Positions 1-8,403 of a DNA stretch of 46,354 bases are shown here, in pieces (position 1 is the first letter of the stretch; the number at the start of each line of letters is the position of its first letter). The translations under genes were made by a program, and so were the position numbers. Location: NCBI RefSeq assembly GCF_025143365.1, contig NZ_JALXPE010000033.1:1-46354 (forward strand). Reading direction: 5' to 3'. The notes beneath the pieces were generated by a model. The model had not been told where the DNA came from. It ran no database searches and saw only the letters and a list, made by a program, of their open reading frames with translations. This DNA is from Microbacterium sp. p3-SID336. GTDB lineage: Bacteria; Actinomycetota; Actinomycetes; Actinomycetales; Microbacteriaceae.

Positions 1-1407
1 CTCCCGGTCGTCGTCGTCGCGCGCCTCGTCGCCGATCATCGCCGCGCCGCGCCCGTCCGGGTCGAGGTCGAGGTAGCGCTCCAGCGAGTCGTCGAGCTCC
101 TCCAGCCACGCGGTGTGATGTGCGGCCGCGACCGTGCCCGTCATGACCGAGGGGTACACGCGGTCGCGGTAGCCCATGATGTCCCTCTTCTTGTCGCGCT
201 TCCACGCCAGGAAGATCTCCACCACGCGATCCAGGTCGAACGCGGGGTAGTCGGTGCACTCCAGCAGATCGCGGATGTAGTCGGCCTGGAAGCGGATCTC
301 GGTCTCCGCGGAGTCGATGCGCGCGAACCGCTCACGCCAGGCCGCGATCGACGCGGAGCGCTCCTCCGCGTCCGGCAGCGCGATGCGACCGAGGATCACG
401 TCGCGCACGAACCACGCCTGCGCGTCGAACATGTTGAACGTGAACCACTGGTCCTGCGCGCCCAGGTACGCGAGACGGGGGTTGCCCTGCCACAGCACGC
501 CCCGGTACAGGCCGTCGGGGTACACGGTGTTCGGCCCGGAGAGCGCGAGGTCGCCGGGCAGGAACGGGTACTTGTGCAGGTAGCCCGTGCACAGGATCAC
601 GGCGTCGACGTGACGCGAGGTGCCGTCGGCGAAGTGCGCGACACTCCCCTCGAACCGCTCCACCATCGGGCGCTCCTCGAAGCGCTCCGGCCAGTCGTAG
701 CCCATGGGCGCCGAGCGGTAGCTCGCCGTCACCGAGCGGGCGCCCATCTTGAAGGCCTGGCTGCCGATGTCCTCCGCGGAGTAGCTCGACCCGATCACGA
801 GCACGTCCCTGCCCGCGAGCGCCTCCGCACCGCGGAAGTCGTGGGCGTGGGCGATCGAACCGGGGAAGGTGTCGATGCCCGGGAACGTGGGCACGTTGGG
901 GAAGGAGAAGTGCCCGCTCGCGACGACCACGCGGTCGAACTCCTCGGTCGTCGACGTGCCGGTGGGCAGGTGCTCGCTGGTGACGCGGAACACCTCGCGC
1001 TCCTCGTCGAACTCCACCCAGCGGACCACGGTCTGGAAGCGGATCAGGTCGCGCACGTCGCTCTTCTCCAGGCGCCCGGCGATGTAGTCCCACAGCACGG
1101 GTCGCGGCGGGTACGAGGAGATGGGCCGGCCGAAGTGCTCGTCGAAGCTGTAGTCGGCGAACTCCAGGGCCTCCTTCGGCCCGTTCGACCACAGGTTGCG
1201 GTACATGCTGGAGTGCACGGGCTCCCCGAACTCGTCCAGTCCGGTGCGCCAGGTGTAGTTCCACTGGCCGCCCCAGTCGGCCTGCTTCTCGAAGCAGACC
1301 AGGTCGGGGATCTCCGCCCCCGCACGGGCCGCCGACTCGAAGGCCCGCAGCTGCGCCATCCCCGAGGGGCCGGCGCCGATGATCGCTACTCGTTCTCTGT
1401 TCGTCAC
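1..1407 (-). CDS. tmm: Trimethylamine monooxygenase-like flavoprotein (Tmm/FMO family), C-terminus cut by the window edge
   Basis: Predicted FAD- and NADPH-dependent monooxygenase that would oxidise trimethylamine (and related amines or indole) to the N-oxide in the cytoplasm. The frame is open for 469 codons to the edge with no stop, so it is nearly full length. The FAD Rossmann motif GAGPSG is at residues 11-16, the FMO fingerprint FxGxxxHxxxF is FPGSIAHAHDF at 181-191, and the NADPH-binding turn GSSYSA is at 206-211. Segments such as FEKQADWGGQWNYTWRTGLD and FNMFDAQAWFVRDVILGRI look very like bacterial Tmm as I remember it, closer than to Baeyer-Villiger enzymes. The start is GTG at 1407 with GAGGAC a few bases upstream. 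The gene is divergent from the EamA exporter. No TMAO demethylase is visible. The family is certain; the substrate is inferred from resemblance. Confidence 0.85.
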   Translation of the reverse strand, partial: MTNRERVAIIGAGPSGMAQLRAFESAARAGAEIPDLVCFEKQADWGGQWNYTWRTGLDEFGEPVHSSMYRNLWSNGPKEALEFADYSFDEHFGRPISSYPPRPVLWDYIAGRLEKSDVRDLIRFQTVVRWVEFDEEREVFRVTSEHLPTGTSTTEEFDRVVVASGHFSFPNVPTFPGIDTFPGSIAHAHDFRGAEALAGRDVLVIGSSYSAEDIGSQAFKMGARSVTASYRSAPMGYDWPERFEERPMVERFEGSVAHFADGTSRHVDAVILCTGYLHKYPFLPGDLALSGPNTVYPDGLYRGVLWQGNPRLAYLGAQDQWFTFNMFDAQAWFVRDVILGRIALPDAEERSASIAAWRERFARIDSAETEIRFQADYIRDLLECTDYPAFDLDRVVEIFLAWKRDKKRDIMGYRDRVYPSVMTGTVAAAHHTAWLEELDDSLERYLDLDPDGRGAAMIGDEARDDDDRE

Positions 1408-1638
1408 GTATCGTCCTCAAACTCTTCCGTCATGTATGTGGCGCAGCGCACATCCGGGCGAGGAGGACAGTTCTTCCCCGGGGGGGGAGCGGAACGCTCG
1501 ACCTGCCCGGACAGTGGCTGCTCTTCGACGTTAGCAGTGCCCCGCGGCGGGGGCTGGCGGCGGGGCTGGCGGGAAAGCGTCGAGGGCTGGCGCTCGGTCG
1601 CATCGCGCGATGTCGGAGGTCGGTGCCAGGATCGGACG
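1408..1638. promoter_or_regulatory. Divergent intergenic region between tmm-like gene and EamA exporter
   Basis: This 231-bp gap must hold the promoters of both divergent genes. It contains a run of eight G residues near 1481-1488. For the minus gene, ATACAT around 1434-1439 (read on the minus strand) is a possible -10. I see no clear operator. Confidence 0.35.
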
Positions 1639-2574
1639 GTGCGAGAGACCACGACGCCGCAGGGTGGCCAGGAGAACCTCGGCGCGACCACCCGCGCGGG
1701 GCGGGGTCAGGGCGCGCTCGTGTTCGCCGCAGCCGCCGTGACGGTGGTGCTCTGGGCCTCGGCGTTCATCGGCATCCGCGGCGCGGGGCCGCACTTCGAC
1801 CCCGGCGCGCTCGCGCTGCTGCGGATGGCCGTCGGCACGCTCGTGCTCACCCTCATCGCGCTGCGGCACGGCATCCGCCTGCCCGCGCGACGGCTCCTTC
1901 CGCTCGTCGCGGTGTGGGGTGTCGGGTGGTTCTGCGTCTACAACCTGGCGCTGAACAGTGCCGAGCGCACGCTCGACGCGGGCACCGCGGCGATGGTCGT
2001 CAACCTCGCGCCGCTCATGGTCGTGGTCTTCAGCGGCCTGTTCCTGCGCGAGGGGTTCCCGCGGCCGTTGGTGATCGGCGCGCCGATCGCGTTCCTCGGG
2101 GTCGTGCTCATCGGCATGAACTCCACCACCGCCACAGGCCTCGACCTCACCGGACTGCTGCTCGCCCTGCTCGCGGCCGTGATGTACGCGGGCTGCACGC
2201 TGCTGCAGAAGCACCTGCTGACCGCGGGTGCCGACGCGACCACCCTCACCTGGCTCGGCGCGGTCGCGGGGACGGTGGCCCTGCTCCCCTGGGTGGGTGC
2301 GCTGATCGACGATCTGCGGACCGCACCGCTCGATGCGACGCTCTGGGTCGTCTACCTCGGCGTCTTCGCAACCGCCGTCGCCTTCACCACCTGGGCGTAC
2401 GTGCTGCAGCGCAGCACGGCGGGCAAGACCTCGGCGACGACCTACGTGGTGCCGGCTCTCGCCATCCTGATGTCGTGGATGATCCTCGGCGAGGTGCCGA
2501 CCCCGCTCATGTTCGCGGGTGGGGCGCTCTGTCTGCTCGGGGTGCTGATCACGCGACTGCGTCCACGTCGCTGA
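1639..2574 (+). CDS. EamA/DMT-family transporter
   Basis: Drug/metabolite-transporter superfamily inner-membrane protein, probably an exporter of amino acids or other small metabolites. It has 311 residues with about ten hydrophobic helices arranged as two EamA repeats. The first begins at VLWASAFIGIRG near residue 35 and the second in the middle of the protein after LTGLLLALLAAVMYAGC. I chose GTG at 1639 because AGGA lies about 8 nt upstream and it leaves a short polar N-terminus before helix 1; the reading frame is open much further upstream without family similarity. The last 26 bp overlap the 3' end of the convergent epimerase gene inside a 36-bp direct repeat. The substrate cannot be told from the sequence. 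Confidence 0.85.
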   Translation: MRETTTPQGGQENLGATTRAGRGQGALVFAAAAVTVVLWASAFIGIRGAGPHFDPGALALLRMAVGTLVLTLIALRHGIRLPARRLLPLVAVWGVGWFCVYNLALNSAERTLDAGTAAMVVNLAPLMVVVFSGLFLREGFPRPLVIGAPIAFLGVVLIGMNSTTATGLDLTGLLLALLAAVMYAGCTLLQKHLLTAGADATTLTWLGAVAGTVALLPWVGALIDDLRTAPLDATLWVVYLGVFATAVAFTTWAYVLQRSTAGKTSATTYVVPALAILMSWMILGEVPTPLMFAGGALCLLGVLITRLRPRR

Positions 2575-4120
2575 CGGCGTCAGGCCCGGCGACTGCGTCC
2601 GCGGCGCTGACGGCGTCAGGCCTGACAGCGGCGGACGACCGGTCGACGATCTGCGCGAGGAAGCGGTTGTGCGCGGCCTGCGCCGGATACGACGCCGGAT
2701 CGGCGACGCACTCCGGGCACCAGTGCCCCCCGAGCAGGACCAGCCGGGGGCTCGCCGCGAAGACGTGGCCGAAGCCGCAGCGCCACACCAGCGGGGTGCC
2801 GAGGTCGCCGGTGCGCACGTCGCCGGTGAGCAGACTCCCACCGCGGAAGACGGCAGCCTGACGCAGGTCGCGTCGACCGATGCGGCGCCGCGGCTTCCCT
2901 TCGTCGTACCCGTGGTCCAGCAGCTTCGGCGTGCGCGAGGGGGCGGGCGGCGTGAAGGCGTCCCACCCGCCGATCCGCTGCCACGCGTCGAGACCGCCGA
3001 AGTGTGCGCGGAGAGCCGCCTCATCGCCGGTGCGGACGGCGTGCATCGTGCCCCGATGCCGCCGCACGAGCGGCCGCATCACGAGGTGCTTCACCAGCCA
3101 CGCCGGAACCGTGCCGGCCAGGCGCGCCGCCGCAGGCGCACCGGCCCACACCCGTGCGAGCGCCTCCGGGACGGTGTCCCGGCGAAACGGCACCAGCGCC
3201 TCCAGCCGGTCGCTGTCGGTGAACCACTGTCCGTGGAAGTTCTGCAGCGCGAACCAGTTCCGGTCGTACCAGCCGCGGATGTCGTCCGCCCCCATACCCG
3301 CCGCGAGCGCCTGGAGCATCTTCCAGTTGGTGAGCCGCCACGCCGCCCCACCGCCGACATTGTGGATGCCGCCCCAGAACTCCTCGGGCACCTGCGCCGC
3401 ACACACCGCGACCAGGAGGCGGGCGGAGTCCTCCGCCGAGACCCACTCCATGACGCCGGACAGCGGCACATGCGTCATGATCGGGTCGCGAACGGCGAGG
3501 ACGCCGGAGTGCAGGATGCCCGTCTGTCGCAGCCACGCCCAGCGCGGCAGGCCCGAATCGACCAGCAGTCTCTCCGCGACGATCTTCGACTGCGCGTACT
3601 CGTCGAACAGCGAGGGGCGGAGGGGGTCTCCGACCCGCCCCCAGTGCACGGGCTCAGGGCGGTCTCCGCTCTGCGCGACCGACCCCACCCCGACCACGGC
3701 CACCCGCGCCGGATCAGGCTGAGCGTGCACGGCGCGCACGATGTTCCGCATCGAGCCGACGTTGACGCGCCGCGCCTCCTCCGGTCGCGCGTCGGCGTGC
3801 GGGGACACCACGGCCGCGAGGTGCAGCACCACATCTGATCCGGTGACCGCCGCGCGCACATCGTCGAAGCGGGTGAGGTCGCCTTCGACGATCTCCAGGT
3901 TCTCCATGTCGTGGAACTCCTGCAGGGCCGCCCGGTCGGCGCGCGTGGGCAGCACGAACGCCTTGACCACGATGTCCGGGTGCTCACGGAACGCGCGCAG
4001 GGTCGCCCGACCCCAGTTCCCGGTCGCCCCCGTGAGCAGGACGGTCCGGTTCCCCGCGACCGACCCCGTGGCGGCGGCGGGGGCAGGGCTCTTCCGTCGC
4101 CGCGGATGGCGCCCGCTCAT
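2549..4120 (-). CDS. NAD-dependent epimerase/dehydratase (extended SDR) with zinc-ribbon-like tail
   Basis: A 523-residue extended short-chain dehydrogenase. The Rossmann motif TGATGNWG is at 30-37 and the YxxxK active-site pair is in YAQSK. A charged N-terminal extension (SGRHPRRRK) precedes the fold. The C-terminal part departs from standard epimerases: it holds a CGFGH...CPEC arrangement that looks like a small zinc-ribbon module, then an Ala/Asp/Val-rich tail (PDAVSAADAVAG repeated twice) encoded by a DNA direct repeat. The ATG at 4120 overlaps the stop of the upstream VWA gene by 4 nt (ATGA), so the two are almost certainly co-translated. The substrate is unknown; sugar nucleotide or steroid/lipid epimerisation are both possible. 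Confidence 0.8.
   Translation of the reverse strand: MSGRHPRRRKSPAPAAATGSVAGNRTVLLTGATGNWGRATLRAFREHPDIVVKAFVLPTRADRAALQEFHDMENLEIVEGDLTRFDDVRAAVTGSDVVLHLAAVVSPHADARPEEARRVNVGSMRNIVRAVHAQPDPARVAVVGVGSVAQSGDRPEPVHWGRVGDPLRPSLFDEYAQSKIVAERLLVDSGLPRWAWLRQTGILHSGVLAVRDPIMTHVPLSGVMEWVSAEDSARLLVAVCAAQVPEEFWGGIHNVGGGAAWRLTNWKMLQALAAGMGADDIRGWYDRNWFALQNFHGQWFTDSDRLEALVPFRRDTVPEALARVWAGAPAAARLAGTVPAWLVKHLVMRPLVRRHRGTMHAVRTGDEAALRAHFGGLDAWQRIGGWDAFTPPAPSRTPKLLDHGYDEGKPRRRIGRRDLRQAAVFRGGSLLTGDVRTGDLGTPLVWRCGFGHVFAASPRLVLLGGHWCPECVADPASYPAQAAHNRFLAQIVDRSSAAVRPDAVSAADAVAGPDAVSDVDAVA
2560..2631. repeat. 36-bp imperfect tandem duplication across convergent gene ends
   Basis: Two adjacent ~36-bp copies each start near GCGACTGCGTCC and contain CTGACGGCGTCAGGCC. 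The core CTGACG-G-CGTCAG is an inverted repeat, so each copy could also form a short hairpin. The first copy encodes the end of the EamA gene on the plus strand, and both encode the repeated PDAVS tail of the epimerase on the minus strand. Confidence 0.7.
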
Positions 4121-5688
4121 CCGGCCGACGGGTCCATCCGCGCCGTGGAGGCGATCGCCGCGATCATCGCGCCGCCGATCTGCGCCGGGGACGCGAGGTT
4201 CAGCACCTGGCCCCCGAGGGGGTCGGCGAGCCGGTGCAGCGCCTCGATGTCGGCATCGCCGAAGGCGAAGAACAGCGGGACGATCGGGCGCGCCGGATCC
4301 TGGATGCTCTGGATGTCGGCGAGCACTCCCGGCAGGTCGAGCGCGCCGGGGTCGTCTTCGTCGCGGCCGTCGGTGAACACGGCGATCGCGTTGATCGTGC
4401 CCTCCTGATAGGTCGACTGCACGTCCCGGTAGGCCGCGTCGAACGAGCTGTAGAGGGCGGTGCCGACCGGGACGGCGGCGAGGTGCTTGGCGCCGAGGAG
4501 CAGCGAGTCCCGCACCTCGGACAGCGGCCCCCTCGGGGTGGACACGACATAGTCGCGCGGAGGATCGAGCTGGTAGGCGAACGCCCAGCCGCCGATCGTG
4601 ATGTGGCCGGGCATGGATCCGGCGAAGAGGCCGGCCGCCGCGCGCACGCCGTCGATCCCCGTCATGGTCTGGCCGGGGGAGAGCTGCCCCATCGACCCGG
4701 AGATGTCGGTGAGCGTGAGGATGTTGCCGGTGAACACCGACGGGTCCGCGAGGGCGTGCCGGAGGTTCAGAGCCGGCCCCTCGTCCGCACCGATCATCGG
4801 CAGCTCGACGCCGTCGATCGTCACGGACGTCGCGGTCGGCGAGAGGAAGTGGTGCTTCTTCCTCGCCTTCGTCGCCTCTCCGAGCGCCTCGACGAACCTC
4901 GTCGCCACTGCCGTGCGCGACGTCGATCCGGTCGGCAGGACCGCGGGCACATCGACGGTCGGGATGCCCTCGGCGGTCGGAAGCACGTCGTCCGCCGGGA
5001 GGCGGTCGAGCATGCCGATGCGCAGCGCACCATCGGCCACGGGCCCGCGACCCGGCTTCGCCTTGGCGAAGTCGTTGATGCTCGACGCCGCCAGCGCGAG
5101 ACCCAGGTACGAGTCGCCCGTCGCGGCCTGGGCCGCGGCGAGGATCGGACCCGCCGCCCCCATCACCGCGGCGGACGAGTCTCCGCCCTCCCCCTCCCGC
5201 GGCACGGGAACCGCGGGGTCGGCGTGAAGCGCCAGCGCCCAGCTCGGCGCGGCGGTGAGTGCCGAGCGCAGCTGCGCGGATGCCGCCAGGCCGACGCCTC
5301 GACGGGCCACGACGGTGGATCGCTCGACCAGCGCAGGGTCGGCGACGGCGACGGTGTAGGTGGAATCCGCCAACCAGACGTCGGCCTTTCCGGATGCCAG
5401 GAGCTGAGCGCCCGTGAACCCCTCGGCGTCACGGAATTCGACGGTGACGCAGTCCGGTGCGGGAACGGACGCGGCGAAATCCTTCACCCCGGGCGAGACC
5501 GCGACGGTCAGCTTCTCCCGCGAGGGGCACGACGGCGACGCGCTCGGGGCGCGGGCATCCAGCACGAGCGGGAGCGCGACGAGTTCGGCCAGGATCACGA
5601 AGGCCGCGAGCGCCAGCCACGCGGCGCTGCGGCGGAACCACGGGCGCCGGGCAGGCTCGGACGGGACGGGAGGGGTGTCGGGCTTCAC
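4117..5688 (-). CDS. Membrane-anchored VWA-domain protein fused to a solute-binding-like domain
   Basis: A 523-residue protein. It has an N-terminal cytoplasmic stub, one transmembrane segment (residues ~20-42, [20 protein letters not shown]), an extracytoplasmic region resembling periplasmic solute-binding folds ([13 protein letters not shown], then [19 protein letters not shown]), and a C-terminal von Willebrand A domain. The VWA domain has an intact MIDAS start (TDISGS) and later the conserved FTDGRDEDD segment. The start is GTG at 5688. A TATCCT box lies 8 nt ahead of it, suggesting a nearly leaderless mRNA. The gene is divergent from the MoxR operon, which carries two further VWA genes, so it may act with that complex; this is inference. 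The downstream epimerase overlaps by 4 nt. Confidence 0.75.
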   Translation of the reverse strand: MKPDTPPVPSEPARRPWFRRSAAWLALAAFVILAELVALPLVLDARAPSASPSCPSREKLTVAVSPGVKDFAASVPAPDCVTVEFRDAEGFTGAQLLASGKADVWLADSTYTVAVADPALVERSTVVARRGVGLAASAQLRSALTAAPSWALALHADPAVPVPREGEGGDSSAAVMGAAGPILAAAQAATGDSYLGLALAASSINDFAKAKPGRGPVADGALRIGMLDRLPADDVLPTAEGIPTVDVPAVLPTGSTSRTAVATRFVEALGEATKARKKHHFLSPTATSVTIDGVELPMIGADEGPALNLRHALADPSVFTGNILTLTDISGSMGQLSPGQTMTGIDGVRAAAGLFAGSMPGHITIGGWAFAYQLDPPRDYVVSTPRGPLSEVRDSLLLGAKHLAAVPVGTALYSSFDAAYRDVQSTYQEGTINAIAVFTDGRDEDDPGALDLPGVLADIQSIQDPARPIVPLFFAFGDADIEALHRLADPLGGQVLNLASPAQIGGAMIAAIASTARMDPSAG

Positions 5689-5696
5689 AAGAAGCC

Positions 5697-5734
5697 AGGA
5701 TATGCACGAAAGTGCGGCTGATCAGGAATATTCC
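5697..5734. promoter_or_regulatory. Divergent promoter/operator region of VWA gene and MoxR operon
   Basis: On the minus strand TATCCT (5697-5702) lies 8 nt before the GTG of the VWA gene. The perfect palindrome GGAATATTCC (5725-5734) sits just upstream of its -35 position. An inverted pair, GCACGAA (5704-5710) and TTCGTGC (5747-5753), brackets the palindrome. The MoxR operon may use TACGCT at 5802-5807 as its -10. The regulator is unknown. Confidence 0.45.
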
Positions 5735-5863
5735 GGAGTACGACACTTCGTGCGGCAGTCACGGCCCTCCCCGTCGCCGTCGTGCACCCGCGGCGTGCGA
5801 TTACGCTGGTCGGCGGAGGGGCACGACGTGGTCCCGCGTGTGAACGAGGGAGACGAGACACCC

Positions 5864-7030
5864 ATGGCCGAGCCCGACGCGCAGACCCCGCCGACCTTCT
5901 CCGCACCTCCCCCGCCACCCGCGCCCTCCCCTGCGCCGGCCGCCGCCGCACCGCTCGCCCCCGCAGCCGCTCCGCCCGCCAGCACTGCATCGCTCGACGC
6001 CCCTGCGCCTGCCGCCGGTGCCGCCGCCGCGTCCGAGGCGAAGACCGCGCCGAACGACGCCGAGATGGCGCGGGCCTCCGCCGTGCTCGCGACCGTGTCC
6101 GACGCGTATTCGGCGAAGATGGTCGGCCAGGAGCGCCTGCGCACGAGCCTCCTGGTCTCGCTCATCGCGGGCGGCCACATCCTCCTGGAGAGCGTGCCCG
6201 GACTCGCCAAGACCACCGCCGCGAGCACCCTGGCCGACACCGTGAAGGCGCAGTTCAAGCGCATCCAGTGCACACCGGACCTGCTGCCGAGCGACATCAC
6301 CGGCAACCAGATCTACGACGCCGCCACCGGCACCTTCCGCACCGTGCTCGGCCCTGTGCACGCGAACTTCGTGCTGCTCGACGAGATCAACCGCTCGAGC
6401 GCCAAGACGCAGAGCGCCATGCTCGAGGCGATGCAGGAGCACCAGACGACCATCGGCGGCGAGATCCACCCGCTCCCGAAGCCGTTCCTCGTCATCGCCA
6501 CGCAGAACCCCATCGAGCAGGAGGGCACCTACGAGCTGCCCGAGGCGCAGATGGACCGGTTCCTGCTGAAGGAGATCGTGGAGTACCCGAGCCCCGCGGA
6601 GGAGTTCGAGATCCTCAGCCGCATCGACTCGGGCGTGCTCGACCCCGACCGGCATGTCACGAGCGCCGTCACCCTCGACGACGTGCACCTGCTGCAGGAC
6701 GTCGCGAGCCGCATCTACGTCGACCCCGCGATCCGCAACTACATCGTGTCGATCGCCTACGTCACGCGGAACCCCGCTCCGTACATCGGCGAGGAGCGCG
6801 CCCGCTTCATCAAGTACGGCGCCAGCCCCCGCGCGAGCATCGCGTTCCTGCAGGCATCCAGGGCCCTGGCACTGCTGAAGGGCCGCGCCCACGTGCTGCC
6901 GGAGGACATCCGCGAGCTGCGGCACCTCGTGCTGCGCCATCGCGTGCTGCTCACGTTCGAGGCCGACGCCGAGGGCATCCGCAGCGAGGAGATCATCGAC
7001 CAGATCTTCGCGTCCGTGCCCACCCCCTGA
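5864..7030 (+). CDS. moxR: MoxR-family AAA+ ATPase
   Basis: AAA+ chaperone-type ATPase of 388 residues that probably remodels or matures the VWA partners encoded downstream. The first ~60 residues are a Pro/Ala-rich disordered stretch. The Walker A region is [10 protein letters not shown] at 109-118, typical of the MoxR family (GLAKT), and Walker B is FVLLDEI at 169-175, followed by the sensor region [15 protein letters not shown] chose the ATG at 5864 because a GAGGGAG ribosome site lies about 10 nt upstream; the frame is open further upstream across the divergent promoter. It is the first gene of a tightly packed operon ending at 12278. Confidence 0.92.
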   Translation: MAEPDAQTPPTFSAPPPPPAPSPAPAAAAPLAPAAAPPASTASLDAPAPAAGAAAASEAKTAPNDAEMARASAVLATVSDAYSAKMVGQERLRTSLLVSLIAGGHILLESVPGLAKTTAASTLADTVKAQFKRIQCTPDLLPSDITGNQIYDAATGTFRTVLGPVHANFVLLDEINRSSAKTQSAMLEAMQEHQTTIGGEIHPLPKPFLVIATQNPIEQEGTYELPEAQMDRFLLKEIVEYPSPAEEFEILSRIDSGVLDPDRHVTSAVTLDDVHLLQDVASRIYVDPAIRNYIVSIAYVTRNPAPYIGEERARFIKYGASPRASIAFLQASRALALLKGRAHVLPEDIRELRHLVLRHRVLLTFEADAEGIRSEEIIDQIFASVPTP

Positions 7031-7040
7031 GCGACCCGTC

Positions 7041-7928
7041 ATGGCCAGCCTGATCACGCAGGTGAAGAGCAAGCTCTTCATCCACTCGACGCGCAAGTCG
7101 CTGCACGCGCTCGACGGCGCCTACGCGTCGCTGCTGCACGGGCGGAGCCTCGACTTCGAGGACCTGCGCCGCTACGAGTACGGCGATCAGGTGCGCGACA
7201 TCGACTGGCGCGCGACCGCCCGTCTGGGCACTCCGCTGGTCAAGCGGTCACGGGCGACCCGCATGCACACCGTGATGTTCGTGGTGGACACCGGCCGCTC
7301 GATGGCCGCCCTCGCCGCCGACGAGCGCTCGAAGAAGGAGCTGGCGATCCTGGCCACGGGCGCGCTCGGCGTGCTGACGCTGCGCCACGGCGACGACTTC
7401 ACGGTCGTGTACGGCGACGCCTCGCGCGTGCGGAGGCTCGCACCCGGACGCAGCGAGGGCGCACTGGAGCACGCGCTGCGCACGATCGACCGGGCCGTGG
7501 ACGACAGCACGGCCCCGAGCGACCGCGACGCGCTGCTCTCCTTCGTGACGCGCACGATCTCCCGACGCATGATCGTGGTCGTGCTGACCGATGAGGCCCC
7601 CGTGTCGACGGAGACCGAGCGGATGCTGCGGCGGCTGCGCGTCCAGCACGACGTGCTGTGGATCACGCTCCGCGACGCCGACCCCGTGCTCGACCACCGC
7701 ACCGGACGGCTGCGCGCCGACGTCGACAGCCAGTGGCAGGTTCCGGACTTCGTGCAGGGCGACCGGAGCATCGTGCAGGAGCTGACCGCCCAGCGCGACG
7801 CCGACGCCGCCCGCCTCGCCGACCTCCTCACGCGCATGGAGATCAGCCACGCGGTGCTGGACGGGCAGGAGGCCGCCGTGGCCCAGCTGCTGCGGCTGCT
7901 GAACCGGAGGTCGCATGCCCGGCTCTGA
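7041..7928 (+). CDS. DUF58-domain protein
   Basis: Cytosolic 295-residue DUF58 protein, a usual partner of MoxR ATPases, with a VWA-like fold. The family signature is YEYGDQVRDIDWRATARLG near residues 46-64, followed by VMFVVDTGRSM as the degenerate metal-site strand. No membrane helix is present, unlike longer DUF58 proteins. It lies 10 bp after moxR and overlaps the next gene by 14 bp, so it is translated from the same mRNA. Its exact function is unknown; it probably forms a complex with the ATPase and the membrane VWA proteins. Confidence 0.9.
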   Translation: MASLITQVKSKLFIHSTRKSLHALDGAYASLLHGRSLDFEDLRRYEYGDQVRDIDWRATARLGTPLVKRSRATRMHTVMFVVDTGRSMAALAADERSKKELAILATGALGVLTLRHGDDFTVVYGDASRVRRLAPGRSEGALEHALRTIDRAVDDSTAPSDRDALLSFVTRTISRRMIVVVLTDEAPVSTETERMLRRLRVQHDVLWITLRDADPVLDHRTGRLRADVDSQWQVPDFVQGDRSIVQELTAQRDADAARLADLLTRMEISHAVLDGQEAAVAQLLRLLNRRSHARL

Positions 7929-8403
7929 CGAGCTCTACCCGCCGGCCCAGTACGGCTGGGGGTGGATGCTGCTCGCGTTCGGCATCCTCGCGCTGCTCAT
8001 CCTCGGCGCGTGGCTGCTGATCGTGCTCACGCGCCCCCGGCGCACCGGAGCCGCCGCACCCGCCGGCACAGCGACGCCGACCACGCTCGACGTGCTGTCG
8101 CAGCTGCGCACCGAATACCTCGAGCGCATCCAGCGGGTGGAGGACGACTACCGCGGGCGCCGCCTGAGCGCGCGGCAGGCGAACCTCGAGCTCAGCCGCG
8201 TGGTGCGCGCGTTCGTGAACGAGTACAGCGGCCTGGAGGCGCCCGTGCTCGCGCTCGACGACCTGGTCGCCCGAGGCGTCCACCCGTCTCTGATCGATGC
8301 CATGGGCCGCCACTACTACCCGAGCATCTTCCGGCAGGGGCCGTCGATCGACCCGGTCGCCGGGGCCGCCGCAGCGCGGACGGTGGTGCGCGCATGGCAC
8401 TAG
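7915..8403 (+). CDS. Small single-pass membrane protein of the MoxR operon
   Basis: A 162-residue protein with one strong transmembrane helix near the N-terminus (WMLLAFGILALLILGAWLLIVL, about residues 17-38). A soluble part follows with the helical segment LSQLRTEYLERIQRVEDDYRGRRLSARQANLELSRVVRAF. I do not recognise a named domain; DUF4381-like proteins occupy this slot in related Bat operons, but I cannot confirm membership. It overlaps the DUF58 gene by 14 bp and the first VWA gene by 10 bp. It is probably a structural subunit of the VWA/MoxR membrane assembly. Confidence 0.75.
   Translation: MPGSDELYPPAQYGWGWMLLAFGILALLILGAWLLIVLTRPRRTGAAAPAGTATPTTLDVLSQLRTEYLERIQRVEDDYRGRRLSARQANLELSRVVRAFVNEYSGLEAPVLALDDLVARGVHPSLIDAMGRHYYPSIFRQGPSIDPVAGAAAARTVVRAWH

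Noticed and set aside
115..1638. Upstream extension of the EamA reading frame to a start near 115
   Set aside because: The extension is antisense to the FMO gene and has no family similarity; the membrane protein begins sensibly at GTG 1639.
6187..6220. Defective Walker A in MoxR (GLAKT instead of GxGKT)
   Set aside because: GLAKT is the normal form in the MoxR family and not a sign of inactivation.
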